Shown here: positions 9,049 through 16,672 of the stretch, piece by piece
How positions within the stretch are numbered: the first letter of the stretch is position 1
Layout of the letters: the number at the start of each line of letters is the position of its first letter
Assembly (NCBI GenBank): GCA_937959115.1
Contig: CALGAW010000031.1
Span: 29,987-93,986, forward strand
Direction of reading: 5' to 3'
Source: an uncultured Saprospiraceae bacterium
GTDB taxonomy: Bacteria; Bacteroidota; Bacteroidia; Chitinophagales; Saprospiraceae
DNA: 64,000 nucleotides
Translations under genes and position numbers: made by a program
Notes under the pieces: generated by a model
The model's database searches: none
What the model was told of the DNA's origin: nothing
Seen by the model: the letters and a program-made list of their open reading frames with translations, nothing else

Positions 9049-9999
9049 TTAGAAATTATATTGTATTCCTAAATTAATCGATAACGTATTTAGATTGGTT
9101 TTAAAGGCACGGTCGTCCATTGGCAAATCAGTGCTAAAATCGACGTTATAGGCATCGTTGTTCGAATTTTCCGTTAACTCATCCACATAGTTGATTTGTG
9201 TTTCGTAGGTGTCGAAATCTTCAAGGCCTATTGCAATATCAAGTGGGATTCCTGGAAACAAATCGCCATCAGCCTCGATATCATACTTCGTGTAAAGTGT
9301 TTCTTTCGACTTAATGGTCAGTGTTACCATATTCACTTCACTAAATATAGAAACATGCTTCCCAATTAAATAGCGAACACCGATGCCACTTGAAAAACCA
9401 ATGGTTGGGGAGCCATATGTTATCCCTTCAGCATCAAGTTCAACATGCATGTCTGCAGATGGATGAGAAATGGCGCCGTTACATTCTAAGAACCGGCAAA
9501 CGAGTCGGTTGTCATCATCAACTGCTTGTATCTCTGTTGTGATCTTTCCGCCTAGAGGAACCGATGCGCCTACTTTCAGGTAGAGTTTAATCTTTTCTCC
9601 AGCAGTCTGCATGATAAGACTTGGAGCTAACACATAGCCAACTGCTTGAGAGTACTGTTCAGCGAAATAAGTTGGAGTAGAGATTCGTGCATCTAGTATT
9701 CTAGGCCCAGTTGTATAAGCAAAGCCTAATTCTGCAATCAGATGGTCAGTAATAGTGTAACCTACACCAAGTCCGAAATTGGCGCCTTTTCCTAATGAAC
9801 CGTATAGTGATTTATTGGAGATCATGCCATTATCTGAAAGGGAATAGTCACCGTCACCAAGCTCTGTTAAGGGAGAGCCGAGGTCATCGTTTGCAGCGGG
9901 AATACCGTAGCCCGATCTGAGTTGTACGTAAAGTTTTTGTTGAGCAGTCGCGTAAGTAACTACACCAAGCATTACTAGGAGAAAAAGGAGATGCTTCAT
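9049..9999 (-). CDS. Outer-membrane beta-barrel protein
   Basis: This 316-residue protein has a signal peptide ending TYATA with Gln at +1, then repeated amphipathic strands such as FGLGVGYTITDHLIAELGFAY and GIGVRYLIGKHVSIFSEVNM, and ends in YNF, a typical terminal strand with C-terminal Phe. It contains two cysteines near CRFLEC that could form an extracellular loop disulfide. The family is the broad OmpA/OmpW-like barrel group of Bacteroidota; no cargo is predicted. It lies 20 bases downstream of another barrel gene on the same strand and is likely in one transcript with it. Confidence 0.8.
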   Translation of the reverse strand: MKHLLFLLVMLGVVTYATAQQKLYVQLRSGYGIPAANDDLGSPLTELGDGDYSLSDNGMISNKSLYGSLGKGANFGLGVGYTITDHLIAELGFAYTTGPRILDARISTPTYFAEQYSQAVGYVLAPSLIMQTAGEKIKLYLKVGASVPLGGKITTEIQAVDDDNRLVCRFLECNGAISHPSADMHVELDAEGITYGSPTIGFSSGIGVRYLIGKHVSIFSEVNMVTLTIKSKETLYTKYDIEADGDLFPGIPLDIAIGLEDFDTYETQINYVDELTENSNNDAYNVDFSTDLPMDDRAFKTNLNTLSINLGIQYNF

Positions 10000-10019
10000 T
10001 TAATTCAAATTGTAGTGTA

Positions 10020-10949
10020 TTAAAAGTTAAATCCAACAGATGTTTGAATCGATACATTTCGATCAAAATCGGTTCTTGCTATTCGTTCCAGATTTTCATC
10101 TACTTTATGCCTGCTAAAATCATAGTAATTGTTAGTCGCATCTAATAGACCTACATTTCCTCGCACGCCAAAATATAGACCAGAGTCAAGCTCCCAACGT
10201 AATTCAAAATTTACTCCAACATCTAGTCGATTGTAAAAATGTCCTTGTTTTTCTGTGAAATCGTAATATGCTCCGATTGTATTAGGGGCAAACAACTTAT
10301 CCAGTAATGAATTTTCGTTTACAAGTACTTCACTGGTTGCAATCTGAGTATCAGAACCAAAAGGATCTGGAATAGCTTTGTTTTTGATGTATCGATAATC
10401 ATTTCTAATTGAAAACTGATCCAATCCGATAAGCGCTGAACCTTCTTGCAATTGACCTGAGAAATCAGTTTGGCCAATACCAGAAGCATTAAGCAGAAAA
10501 CCTGCTGTTGCACCAATTCCAACTTTCAAGTTCGAAAATACATTGTAGTAGTACATCCCAGAAAGATCAAGATATCCCAGATTGTTTGCAATGATTTGCT
10601 TTTTTGAACCTGTTACATAAACAGATGGACTTAAAAGTGAGTCTTGCACTGGAGCTAATAGAAAGAAATAAGAGTTTTCATCTTCATAACGATTTTTGCC
10701 ACCTTTTTGAGAAAAAAGCAACTCCACAGAAACGGAGGATTTGTCAGCAAATTTGTAGTTAAGCGTTGGACCCAGATGAAAACCAGCAATAAATTTGGTG
10801 CTTTCAAGTACGGTACCCGCTTCATTCGTTTCCATTGGCCCGATTATGTTTGAAACATTAATACCAGCCCTAGCACCATATTTCCACTCCTGCGCAAGTA
10901 GGTTAAAAGAGATCAGCAGGGAGCAAAAAACACATAATATAATTTTCAT
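10020..10949 (-). CDS. Outer-membrane beta-barrel protein (PorT-like)
   Basis: The 309-residue product has a signal peptide ending FNLLA with Gln at +1 and starts its mature part with EWKYGARAGINVS, the characteristic first strand of PorT-like barrels. Strands such as FIAGFHLGPTLNYKF and LKVGIGATAGFLL follow, and the protein ends SVGFNF with terminal Phe. It is the first gene of a two-gene unit with the 316-residue barrel downstream (20-base gap). A consensus -7 element is found just upstream. Substrate and partner are unknown. Confidence 0.8.
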   Translation of the reverse strand: MKIILCVFCSLLISFNLLAQEWKYGARAGINVSNIIGPMETNEAGTVLESTKFIAGFHLGPTLNYKFADKSSVSVELLFSQKGGKNRYEDENSYFFLLAPVQDSLLSPSVYVTGSKKQIIANNLGYLDLSGMYYYNVFSNLKVGIGATAGFLLNASGIGQTDFSGQLQEGSALIGLDQFSIRNDYRYIKNKAIPDPFGSDTQIATSEVLVNENSLLDKLFAPNTIGAYYDFTEKQGHFYNRLDVGVNFELRWELDSGLYFGVRGNVGLLDATNNYYDFSRHKVDENLERIARTDFDRNVSIQTSVGFNF

Positions 10950-10965
10950 AAATTTAATTTATGCA

Positions 10966-10973
10966 CAAAGATA
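10966..10973 (-). promoter_or_regulatory. -7 promoter element for the two-gene barrel operon
   Basis: On the minus strand this reads TATCTTTG, an exact TAnnTTTG match, 17 bases upstream of the ATG at 10949. Confidence 0.6.
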
Positions 10974-11451
10974 ATTAATCTAACGAAAATAATTGCTAAT
11001 GTAGTATTTGGTAAATGTTAAGTACTATGGCCCATACTTCCTGCTTGTGATAATATACGTTAAGAAGTGTGTAAAAATGCGAAAAACCGTAACGAAGTCA
11101 CAGTTTTTCACAAACATCACTTTTTCACTTTTCCGACCCGATTTGCCTTAAAAATCAGTAACCCTATGAAAAAAAACTAATTTAAACAGCATTTTTAATA
11201 GAGCCGAATGTAAACAGGACATACCTCATAATTCATGAGGTTCGCTATGCTCCCGAGAAATCAATATCATACAATTAAATCGATTGCAAGCTATAAAATA
11301 TTGGATTTGGGACCATAACCTATAGATATAGACAAAGTTTTGCAGTAAAAGGTTGTGTTAGAAAAGGATATTTATTTTTGATAATTGTTGTTGAAAGACG
11401 TAAAATCGAAGACCGAAGTCGTCTCGAGCATGAACATCCATTTCCTATAAA
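10974..11451. other. Non-coding gap with two short hairpins
   Basis: No credible reading frame is seen on either strand. Two hairpins stand out. One is at 11081-11109, with arms gaaaaac and gtttttc and a partly paired inner stem over a gaa loop. The other is at 11223-11241, acctcat / atgaggt over aattc. The first lies about 340 bases beyond the end of the porQ gene and is only a weak terminator candidate. The rest shows nothing recognisable. Confidence 0.5.
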
Positions 11452-12519
11452 CTACCTTTTGAAAGAGGACAGATTGGTTGCAATACTAAACTGATTCGCT
11501 GCTCCAGCTAAATGGTAAAAGGTGATGCCGTACTCAATTCTGAATTGCTTGATTTTCAGACCAAGGCCACCAGAAAAGCCGGCCAATCCACGTGTTCCAT
11601 CCACACCGAGCTCAGCTCTACGTTGATGGTTGTAACCCGCTCTGAGCCTAAAGTTCTCCTTCTTGCCTGCTAGTAACTCTAAACCAAAAATGAAATGCCG
11701 AAACAGATTGTCTGAAAGGATGGCAAACTTCGTTTCTTCATTAGCACCCTCTTCCACAAATATAGAAGTGGGTTCTTCAGCATTCGGATCTTTGTAGCGA
11801 ATATTCCACCGTTGAAGGTCGTGATAGACAATTGAAAACCGAAGGGGCAAATATCGTAGCTGCTTCGCTATTCCGATTTGTACATCAAATGGCAAAGGCT
11901 CCCGTTCTCCATCTGGGTGGTACTTCGAGAACTGATACCCTAGATTCTTAAACGACATCCCTATTGAAAACTTTTTGGTGGTGTCTTGGTACGTGCCGCC
12001 AATATCGACTGCACCGCCTAGGGAGTTGTAGGTCTCTAATCCAGAGTATATTAATTTGAGATTTGCACCATAAGAGAATTTTTCGCTGTACTGCTTACCA
12101 ATTCCTACATTCAACGCATACTCAGCCGCAGAAAATGTGCCTAGAGACTGCCCATAGCTATTGGTGAAGTCGAACTGGCCATATGCGAAGTACTGAATTC
12201 CGCCCATTAGGGTGGCGTCCAATTTACTTAAATGATGTGTATATCCTGCAAAACCATGATTGATGCCTGAAATATGCATGCTTGTGTTGAAATTCAGTTG
12301 TTGATGCATGCTAGGATTCAACAAGGCTGGATTATGATAACCAAGAGCCGCATCATCATCTCTTACCATGATCAAACTACTACCAAGCCCCGCAATTCGA
12401 GCAGTGTGGGGTGTATTAAGAAAACTGTATATACTACGTCCGCCTGATTGTGCCGTGACATCTGTAAAAATCATTAAAACAGCCAGTAGGAGGATGCTAT
12501 TTCTTAGGAAATGAATCAA
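11452..12519 (-). CDS. porQ: Type IX secretion system protein PorQ
   Basis: The 355-residue protein has a signal peptide ending DVTA with Gln at +1 and the PorQ opening GGRSIYSFLNTPHTARIAGLGS, followed by a DDDAALGYHNPALLNPSM segment typical of PorQ/PorV-type FadL-like barrels. It continues as an amphipathic strand-rich outer-membrane barrel. In the type IX system PorQ works with PorZ in the cell-surface attachment complex that anchors A-LPS-linked cargo. No other por gene is in the window, which is normal because T9SS genes are scattered. The start appears to be TTG at 12519, because no in-frame ATG precedes the signal peptide. Confidence 0.85.
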   Translation of the reverse strand: MIHFLRNSILLLAVLMIFTDVTAQSGGRSIYSFLNTPHTARIAGLGSSLIMVRDDDAALGYHNPALLNPSMHQQLNFNTSMHISGINHGFAGYTHHLSKLDATLMGGIQYFAYGQFDFTNSYGQSLGTFSAAEYALNVGIGKQYSEKFSYGANLKLIYSGLETYNSLGGAVDIGGTYQDTTKKFSIGMSFKNLGYQFSKYHPDGEREPLPFDVQIGIAKQLRYLPLRFSIVYHDLQRWNIRYKDPNAEEPTSIFVEEGANEETKFAILSDNLFRHFIFGLELLAGKKENFRLRAGYNHQRRAELGVDGTRGLAGFSGGLGLKIKQFRIEYGITFYHLAGAANQFSIATNLSSFKR

Positions 12520-12641
12520 GTCAATTGTTTTTAAAATTGTGTGTTAAGCAAAATAGGTTGTGTATGGCTATTTATAACGCCTAAAACTACAAAATTTATT
12601 GTGTTCAATTGTAATTTTAATGTTAAATGCGAAATACAAGT

Positions 12642-13274
12642 CTACTTAGAACTGTCTTTCCAAACTGTTTCGCATTTGCTAAACGAGCGTCCAGCTAATT
12701 CAAGCATTTTGCAGTTCATTTTTTCTATCAATTTGCCTGTGGTATCGTATTTCTTTAATTCACCGACCTCATTGTCTCCGTCTTGATACGTGCCCTCTGC
12801 GCTCATTTTACCATTTGGGTGAAACTCTTTGAATGGGCCATTTTCTTCATTCTCTTTAAAATTGACTAATTCCTTAAGCGAACCATCCTCGAAATAAAAC
12901 TTCCACTCTCCGTTCATGGCGTCGTTTGAATAGCTGCCCTCTTCTTTTTTCTTGCCATTTGGATGAAACATGACATAAGGGCCAGCAAAGGTGCCTTTGA
13001 TGTGGTTTTCTTTGATTTTCACCTCACCAGAGCGATAATAAATCGTTCTTAAACCGTGCAACACGTTATCAGCATAGTTTGATTCTTCGTATTTATTGCC
13101 GTCCTCGTAATATCCGGTGAATTTTCCTTGTTTTGCTTCATCTTTGATTCGAACCTGATATTCTGCAGTTACCTTTCCTTCGTCGTTTTTCTTTGTAATG
13201 ATTTTAAATTCATTTTTACAAGCGGATAAGACAAGCACTGCCGAGCAAAAGAACACTACTGATTTAATTTTCAT
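12642..13274 (-). CDS. MORN-repeat (YwqK-like) lipoprotein
   Basis: Starting at the ATG at 13274 gives 210 residues with a lipobox LVLSAC (Cys19); an upstream in-frame start would place about 18 residues before the signal peptide and is rejected. The mature protein consists of repeats of the type GxYxDGxKxExxY: GYYEDGNKYEESNYADN, VMFHPNGKKKEEGSYSND, FYFEDGSLKELVNF and EFHPNGKMSAEGTYQDG. These are MORN/YwqK-type beta-hairpin repeats. Such proteins are very common in Bacteroidota envelopes, with no assigned biochemical role despite the database label 'toxin-antitoxin system YwqK'. No toxin partner is next to it. Confidence 0.8.
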   Translation of the reverse strand: MKIKSVVFFCSAVLVLSACKNEFKIITKKNDEGKVTAEYQVRIKDEAKQGKFTGYYEDGNKYEESNYADNVLHGLRTIYYRSGEVKIKENHIKGTFAGPYVMFHPNGKKKEEGSYSNDAMNGEWKFYFEDGSLKELVNFKENEENGPFKEFHPNGKMSAEGTYQDGDNEVGELKKYDTTGKLIEKMNCKMLELAGRSFSKCETVWKDSSK

Positions 13275-13378
13275 GTAAAATATGGTTTTATTTAGGTTAA
13301 TTAACGAAGAAAAAATAACATCTTCCAAACTACTTGTTATTTTTCTCTTGACTAATTCAGTTTTCTATTGATAACTTC

Positions 13379-13386
13379 TATTTTTG
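13379..13386 (+). promoter_or_regulatory. -7 promoter element for dapD
   Basis: TATTTTTG, an exact TAnnTTTG match, lies 47 bases upstream of the dapD ATG. Confidence 0.55.
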
Positions 13387-13432
13387 CGCTATATAAATAA
13401 CTATAAATTAGCGCTCAAAATTATAAACATCA

Positions 13433-14248
13433 ATGGATAATTTGAAAAGTAACATCGAAAAAATATGGGACAACCGTGATTTGCTGTCCGATCCAGCCTC
13501 AAAAAAAGACATTAGAACGGTCATTGGTTTACTAGATGAAGGGAAATTACGTGTCGCTGAACCCACAGACAATGGTTGGCAGGTCAACACTTGGGTGAAG
13601 AAGGCGGTGTCTTTGTACTTTCCAATTCAAGAGATGAAAACGATAGAAGTCGGTCCTTTTGAGTTTCATGATAAAATTCCTCTAAAAAGAGACTACGCAG
13701 CAAAAGGCGTACGTGTTGTGCCACATGCGATTGCCCGTCATGGTAGCTTTATTGAGCCAGGCGCGATTCTGATGCCAAGTTATGTGAATATCGGTGCTTA
13801 TGTAGGTAGTGGAACCATGGTAGATACTTGGGCAACTGTTGGCTCTTGTGCTCAAATCGGTAAAAATGTTCACCTAAGCGGTGGTGTGGGAATTGGCGGT
13901 GTGCTAGAACCACCTCAGGCTTCTCCTACAATCATTGAAGACAACTGTTTTATCGGATCGCGTTGTATTGTAGTTGAGGGCGTGCATGTTGAGCGGGAGG
14001 CAGTTCTGGGTGCGAATGTTGTATTGACTCAATCCACTCATATCATTGATGTGACGGGCAGTGAGCCTGTGACTTATAAGGGGCGTGTTCCTGCCCGCTC
14101 GGTTGTGATTCCTGGTACGTATACCAAAGAGTTTGCCGCAGGGTCTTACCAAGTAGGCTGTGCGTTGATTATTGGAGAGCGGAAGGAGTCTACCGACAAA
14201 AAGACATCACTGAATGACGCATTGAGAACACATGCGGTTGCTGTTTAG
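13433..14248 (+). CDS. dapD: 2,3,4,5-tetrahydropyridine-2,6-dicarboxylate N-succinyltransferase
   Basis: The 271-residue product is the normal length for DapD. The N-terminal helical domain is followed by left-handed parallel beta-helix hexapeptide repeats (about 100-220), including AKGVRVVPHAIARHGSFI, MPSYVNIGAYVGSGTMVD, GKNVHLSGGVGIGGVLEP and CFIGSRCIVVEGV. It uses succinyl-CoA to make N-succinyl-2-amino-6-oxopimelate in the succinylase branch of lysine and meso-diaminopimelate synthesis, in the cytoplasm. It stands alone with its own promoter, and the other dap genes are not in the window. The gene is followed by a long repeat-rich non-coding stretch. Confidence 0.97.
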   Translation: MDNLKSNIEKIWDNRDLLSDPASKKDIRTVIGLLDEGKLRVAEPTDNGWQVNTWVKKAVSLYFPIQEMKTIEVGPFEFHDKIPLKRDYAAKGVRVVPHAIARHGSFIEPGAILMPSYVNIGAYVGSGTMVDTWATVGSCAQIGKNVHLSGGVGIGGVLEPPQASPTIIEDNCFIGSRCIVVEGVHVEREAVLGANVVLTQSTHIIDVTGSEPVTYKGRVPARSVVIPGTYTKEFAAGSYQVGCALIIGERKESTDKKTSLNDALRTHAVAV

Positions 14249-14313
14249 GAACCGAGTAGCTCCCATCTTATTAAGGATTGCTAGATAATATTTGAACGAA
14301 AACTCCATTTTTT

Positions 14314-14420
14314 TGAGTAATGAATGACCTGCTACTTTTTCAAAAAGTGAAAGGTCTTCCACTATGTTACCAAAAACCTTTCGCTTCTTAAAGAAGTAAC
14401 AGGTTGCTCGTTCATTACTC
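14314..14420. repeat. Imperfect long inverted repeat downstream of dapD
   Basis: The left part, gagtaatgaatgacctgcta followed by ctttttcaaaaagtgaaaggt, is a diverged reverse complement of 14376-14420, which ends ggttgctcgttcattactc. Each arm also contains its own small palindrome (ctttttcaaaaag and cttcttaaagaag). The whole could fold into a branched hairpin. It may act as the dapD terminator or be a decayed repeat element. Confidence 0.7.
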
Positions 14421-14530
14421 TAAAGGTCTTCCACTATATCAAAATCAACTTAACCTGCTATTAAACAGTTTTTACGTTACCAAAAACCTTTCACTTCTTA
14501 AAGAAGTAAAAGGTTGCTCGTTCATTACTC
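14366..14530. repeat. 55-nt direct repeats (14366-14420 and 14476-14530)
   Basis: The two 55-nt copies begin gttaccaaaaacctttc and end gctcgttcattactc, differ at only two positions and are 110 bases apart. A second direct repeat, aaaggtcttccactat, is present at 14350-14365 and 14422-14437. The set looks like a partially duplicated non-coding unit. There is no reading frame, and the number and spacing do not fit a CRISPR array. Confidence 0.85.
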
Positions 14531-14569
14531 TTAACCAAATGACTTTTGTCTTTTCGTTCATGCACTAGC

Positions 14570-14668
14570 AAATGTAGCCGGCATAGGTGCCTGGCGGGGG
14601 CGAGGGAAGGAGCAGTGCGAAATGCAATGGAGTACCGAGCAGACCTGCGAGCCTAGAAGGGACCGACG
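14570..14668. other. G+C- and purine-rich intergenic block of unknown origin
   Basis: Between A+T-rich flanks lies about 100 bases of conspicuously G-rich sequence (for example ggtgcctggcgggggcgagg, then agcagtgcgaaatgcaatgg). No reading frame or known RNA family is recognised. It includes small self-complementary pieces such as ggcataggtgcc. It directly abuts a perfect 18-bp inverted repeat. It could be a structured RNA, a REP/MITE-like element or a remnant of acquired DNA. Confidence 0.5.
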
Positions 14669-14710
14669 CACTATTGTAAAGATGAATTACACTTCATCTT
14701 TACAATAGTG
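14669..14710. repeat. Perfect 18-bp inverted repeat with 6-nt loop
   Basis: The arms cactattgtaaagatgaa and ttcatctttacaatagtg are exact reverse complements separated by ttacac. A small tgggg-atg-cccca hairpin and a run of seven A follow. There is no T-run on the plus strand, so it is not a standard terminator in that direction. On the minus strand it would be preceded by the T-run, not followed by it. Confidence 0.9.
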
Positions 14711-14765
14711 GGGATGCCCCAAAAAAACCTACCACTTGTTATTTATTAAGCTTATTTGAATTGAT

Positions 14766-14773
14766 TACCTTTG
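14766..14773 (+). promoter_or_regulatory. -7 promoter element for the haem c lipoprotein gene
   Basis: TACCTTTG matches TAnnTTTG and lies 17 bases before the ATG at 14791. Confidence 0.6.
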
Positions 14774-14790
14774 CATAAAACGACTCAGAA

Positions 14791-15246
14791 ATGATTAAAA
14801 CATATCTCATAGCAGCTTTAATGATAGGTTTTGTGCTGATCCTTTCTTGTGCACAAATTGACAACAAAGGTTCGGGATCCGTTTTGCACCCCGTTAATCC
14901 TAATGGAGATAGTGAATTGGCCTTGTTGATGCGGGCTATGTTTGATGATGGAATGACGATGAAAAAAGAGGTGTTAGCAGGCAAGATTCCAACATCTCTC
15001 CTTGAGTATGAAAAAATCCACACGGCTAATGCGACTGAGCCAGAGAAAGCCGCTTCTCCCGAATACAAAGCCTATTCTGATCAGTTTCTCTCTATTGTAA
15101 AAAAGCTGAAAACTAGTGACGAACACCAAGTAGAACACTTTTATACGCAACTTGTGCATAGTTGCATGGGCTGTCATCAAGCGATGTGCCCGGGCCCAAT
15201 GGTGAGAATTAAAAAAATGTATTTAGACTATGAAGGCGATCTTTAA
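14791..15246 (+). CDS. Small lipoprotein with a C-terminal haem c (CxxCH) motif
   Basis: The 151-residue protein has a lipobox LILSC (Cys20). It is largely helical, with a single covalent haem motif CMGCH (Cys125, Cys128, His129) near the C-terminus, preceded by HFYTQLVHS. A helical protein with a C-terminal CxxCH resembles cytochrome c' or cytochrome c-556 rather than class I cytochromes. Further residues CHQAMC put an extra Cys five residues after the haem His. It should be anchored in the envelope and could carry electrons or bind a gas ligand. It has its own promoter, stands alone and converges with ferritin. The electron-transfer partner is unknown. Confidence 0.75.
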   Translation: MIKTYLIAALMIGFVLILSCAQIDNKGSGSVLHPVNPNGDSELALLMRAMFDDGMTMKKEVLAGKIPTSLLEYEKIHTANATEPEKAASPEYKAYSDQFLSIVKKLKTSDEHQVEHFYTQLVHSCMGCHQAMCPGPMVRIKKMYLDYEGDL

Positions 15247-15310
15247 TCAAAAAACCAAACTCAGTTCACAGTTTTAACTTTCCTTTAGCTGGTTTATTGA
15301 TCATTCACCA

Positions 15311-15829
15311 TTAATTCTGAGCATCTGCTTTTTCTTCTTCTTTGTTGATGCGTTCCATCTCTTTGTCAATGTAGTACAAACTTTGTGGTCCTGTTCCTAT
15401 TAGCTTCATGATGTCTAGGATACTACGCATAAGTGCTTCTTCTTCTCGCTGTTCTTCTACATACCATTGTAGGAAATTTAAGGTTGCGTGATCCTTTTCC
15501 TCATAGCACAATGCGACGATGTCGTTGATGGACTTAGTTACTTTTTTCTCATGTTCATACACTAATTTGAATAGCTGTTGAACTGATTCATACGAAGTTG
15601 GTGGTTGTTTTATTCCTGGCGTCACTGCATTTCCGTCTACTTCATTGATGTAATGGAAGATTTTCATCATGTGTTCTCGTTCCTCATCTGCTTGACGATA
15701 TAGGAATTGTGCGCAGCCTTCTAATCCTTCATTATCGCACCAGCCAGCCATAGCAAGGTAGGTGAAGGAGGCATAGCCTTCTAGTTCGATTTGTTTGTTT
15801 AAAGCGTTTTCAATTTTTTTTGATTGCAT
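15311..15829 (-). CDS. ftnA: Ferritin (FtnA-type iron storage protein)
   Basis: The 172-residue product matches FtnA length and alignment: Glu17, Glu50, His53, Glu94 and Gln127 fall at the positions of the E. coli FtnA ferroxidase centre (ADEEREHMMK around 48-57, YEHEKKV around 91-97, VEEQREEE around 124-131). It forms a 24-subunit shell that oxidises and stores iron in the cytoplasm. No haem-ligand Met typical of bacterioferritin is implied. The C-terminal tail is charged (KEEEKADAQN). A promoter element about 55 bases upstream supports a single-gene transcript; it converges with the haem c lipoprotein gene. Confidence 0.95.
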   Translation of the reverse strand: MQSKKIENALNKQIELEGYASFTYLAMAGWCDNEGLEGCAQFLYRQADEEREHMMKIFHYINEVDGNAVTPGIKQPPTSYESVQQLFKLVYEHEKKVTKSINDIVALCYEEKDHATLNFLQWYVEEQREEEALMRSILDIMKLIGTGPQSLYYIDKEMERINKEEEKADAQN

Positions 15830-15883
15830 GTCTCAATAGTTTGTTTATCTATAACCTAATACTACGTTTGTTATATATTAACA

Positions 15884-15891
15884 CAAAGTTA
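15884..15891 (-). promoter_or_regulatory. -7 promoter element for ferritin
   Basis: The minus strand reads TAACTTTG, an exact TAnnTTTG match, 55 bases upstream of the ferritin ATG. Confidence 0.55.
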
Positions 15892-16027
15892 CGCTTTGAA
15901 GTTTAATTTTATTAAATAATTTATTCGATTTGAACATCAATCAAATTTATTTGTAAATTGGCAACTCTATCAAAACCGTAATTGAGAACCTAAATACAAG
16001 ATTTTTATTTAAAAAGGCGAGCGATAA

Positions 16028-16564
16028 ATGTCTACTTCTGTTATCATAATATTGATCATTCTTGGGTTTCTTGTTGTCGTAGCAACATTGTTATCCCTTT
16101 TTTTGCCTGGGGAATGGAAAACAGAATCCAGTATCAGCATTGACGCCACCCGCAAGATGATCTTCCAACAACTAAATAAAAGTAAGAACTGGGAAAATTG
16201 GTTAAACATGAGCCCGAAGTTTGACGAAACGGTTACCACTGAAATTGGACAAACAGAAGAAGGCGCAGGGGCAATTCAGCAATGGAAAAGCCCAGATATG
16301 GAAGGAAAAGTCATGATCCAAAACAGTCAGCCAGAAAACACGGTTGAATACCTCATCGATTTTGACAATCAATTGTTTCATATTCATTCGACGATTAGCA
16401 TTGCAAGCATTCACGGTACACCTAAAGTGATTTGGATTTCTAAGCTTAAAATGAATAAAATAAATCCGTTGTCAAGATTGAAAGGAGTTGCTCTGAAGCA
16501 GTTAATGCTTGAGATCCAAGAGAAGAGTCTTGAGCAGTTGAAGGCTTATTTGGAAAATTATTAG
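16028..16564 (+). CDS. Membrane-anchored SRPBCC (START-like) domain protein
   Basis: The 178-residue product has one N-terminal membrane helix (VIIILIILGFLVVVATLLSLF) followed by a domain starting TESSISIDATRKMIFQQLN and NWENWLNMSPKFDE, the usual opening of SRPBCC / polyketide-cyclase-like folds that hold hydrophobic ligands. The remaining segments (GAGAIQQWKSPDMEGKVMI, VEYLIDFDNQ) fit the family's beta sheet and the C-terminal long helix. The role is unknown; such proteins may bind lipids or small hydrophobic compounds at the membrane. It is a single gene between ferritin and the first TMTC-like gene. Confidence 0.72.
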   Translation: MSTSVIIILIILGFLVVVATLLSLFLPGEWKTESSISIDATRKMIFQQLNKSKNWENWLNMSPKFDETVTTEIGQTEEGAGAIQQWKSPDMEGKVMIQNSQPENTVEYLIDFDNQLFHIHSTISIASIHGTPKVIWISKLKMNKINPLSRLKGVALKQLMLEIQEKSLEQLKAYLENY

Positions 16565-16672
16565 GTTGCTTGAACCCGAACTTTGGTGTAAAATCGCACC
16601 TTCTATAGGTGACGTTCTTGAGTTACTTCTACTGATGAAATTCTACTTTCGACATTCGATATTCCCTTCAAA

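Noticed and set aside
11081..11109. Terminator of porQ
   Set aside because: The hairpin is about 340 bases past the porQ stop, has two mismatches and only a weak T-run; listed merely as a hairpin in the gap.
13275..13328. 18-residue N-terminal extension of the MORN lipoprotein
   Set aside because: It would bury the lipoprotein signal peptide; the ATG at 13274 places Cys19 correctly in the lipobox.
14350..14530. CRISPR-like repeats
   Set aside because: Only two long copies with unequal spacing, no spacers of regular length and no cas gene.
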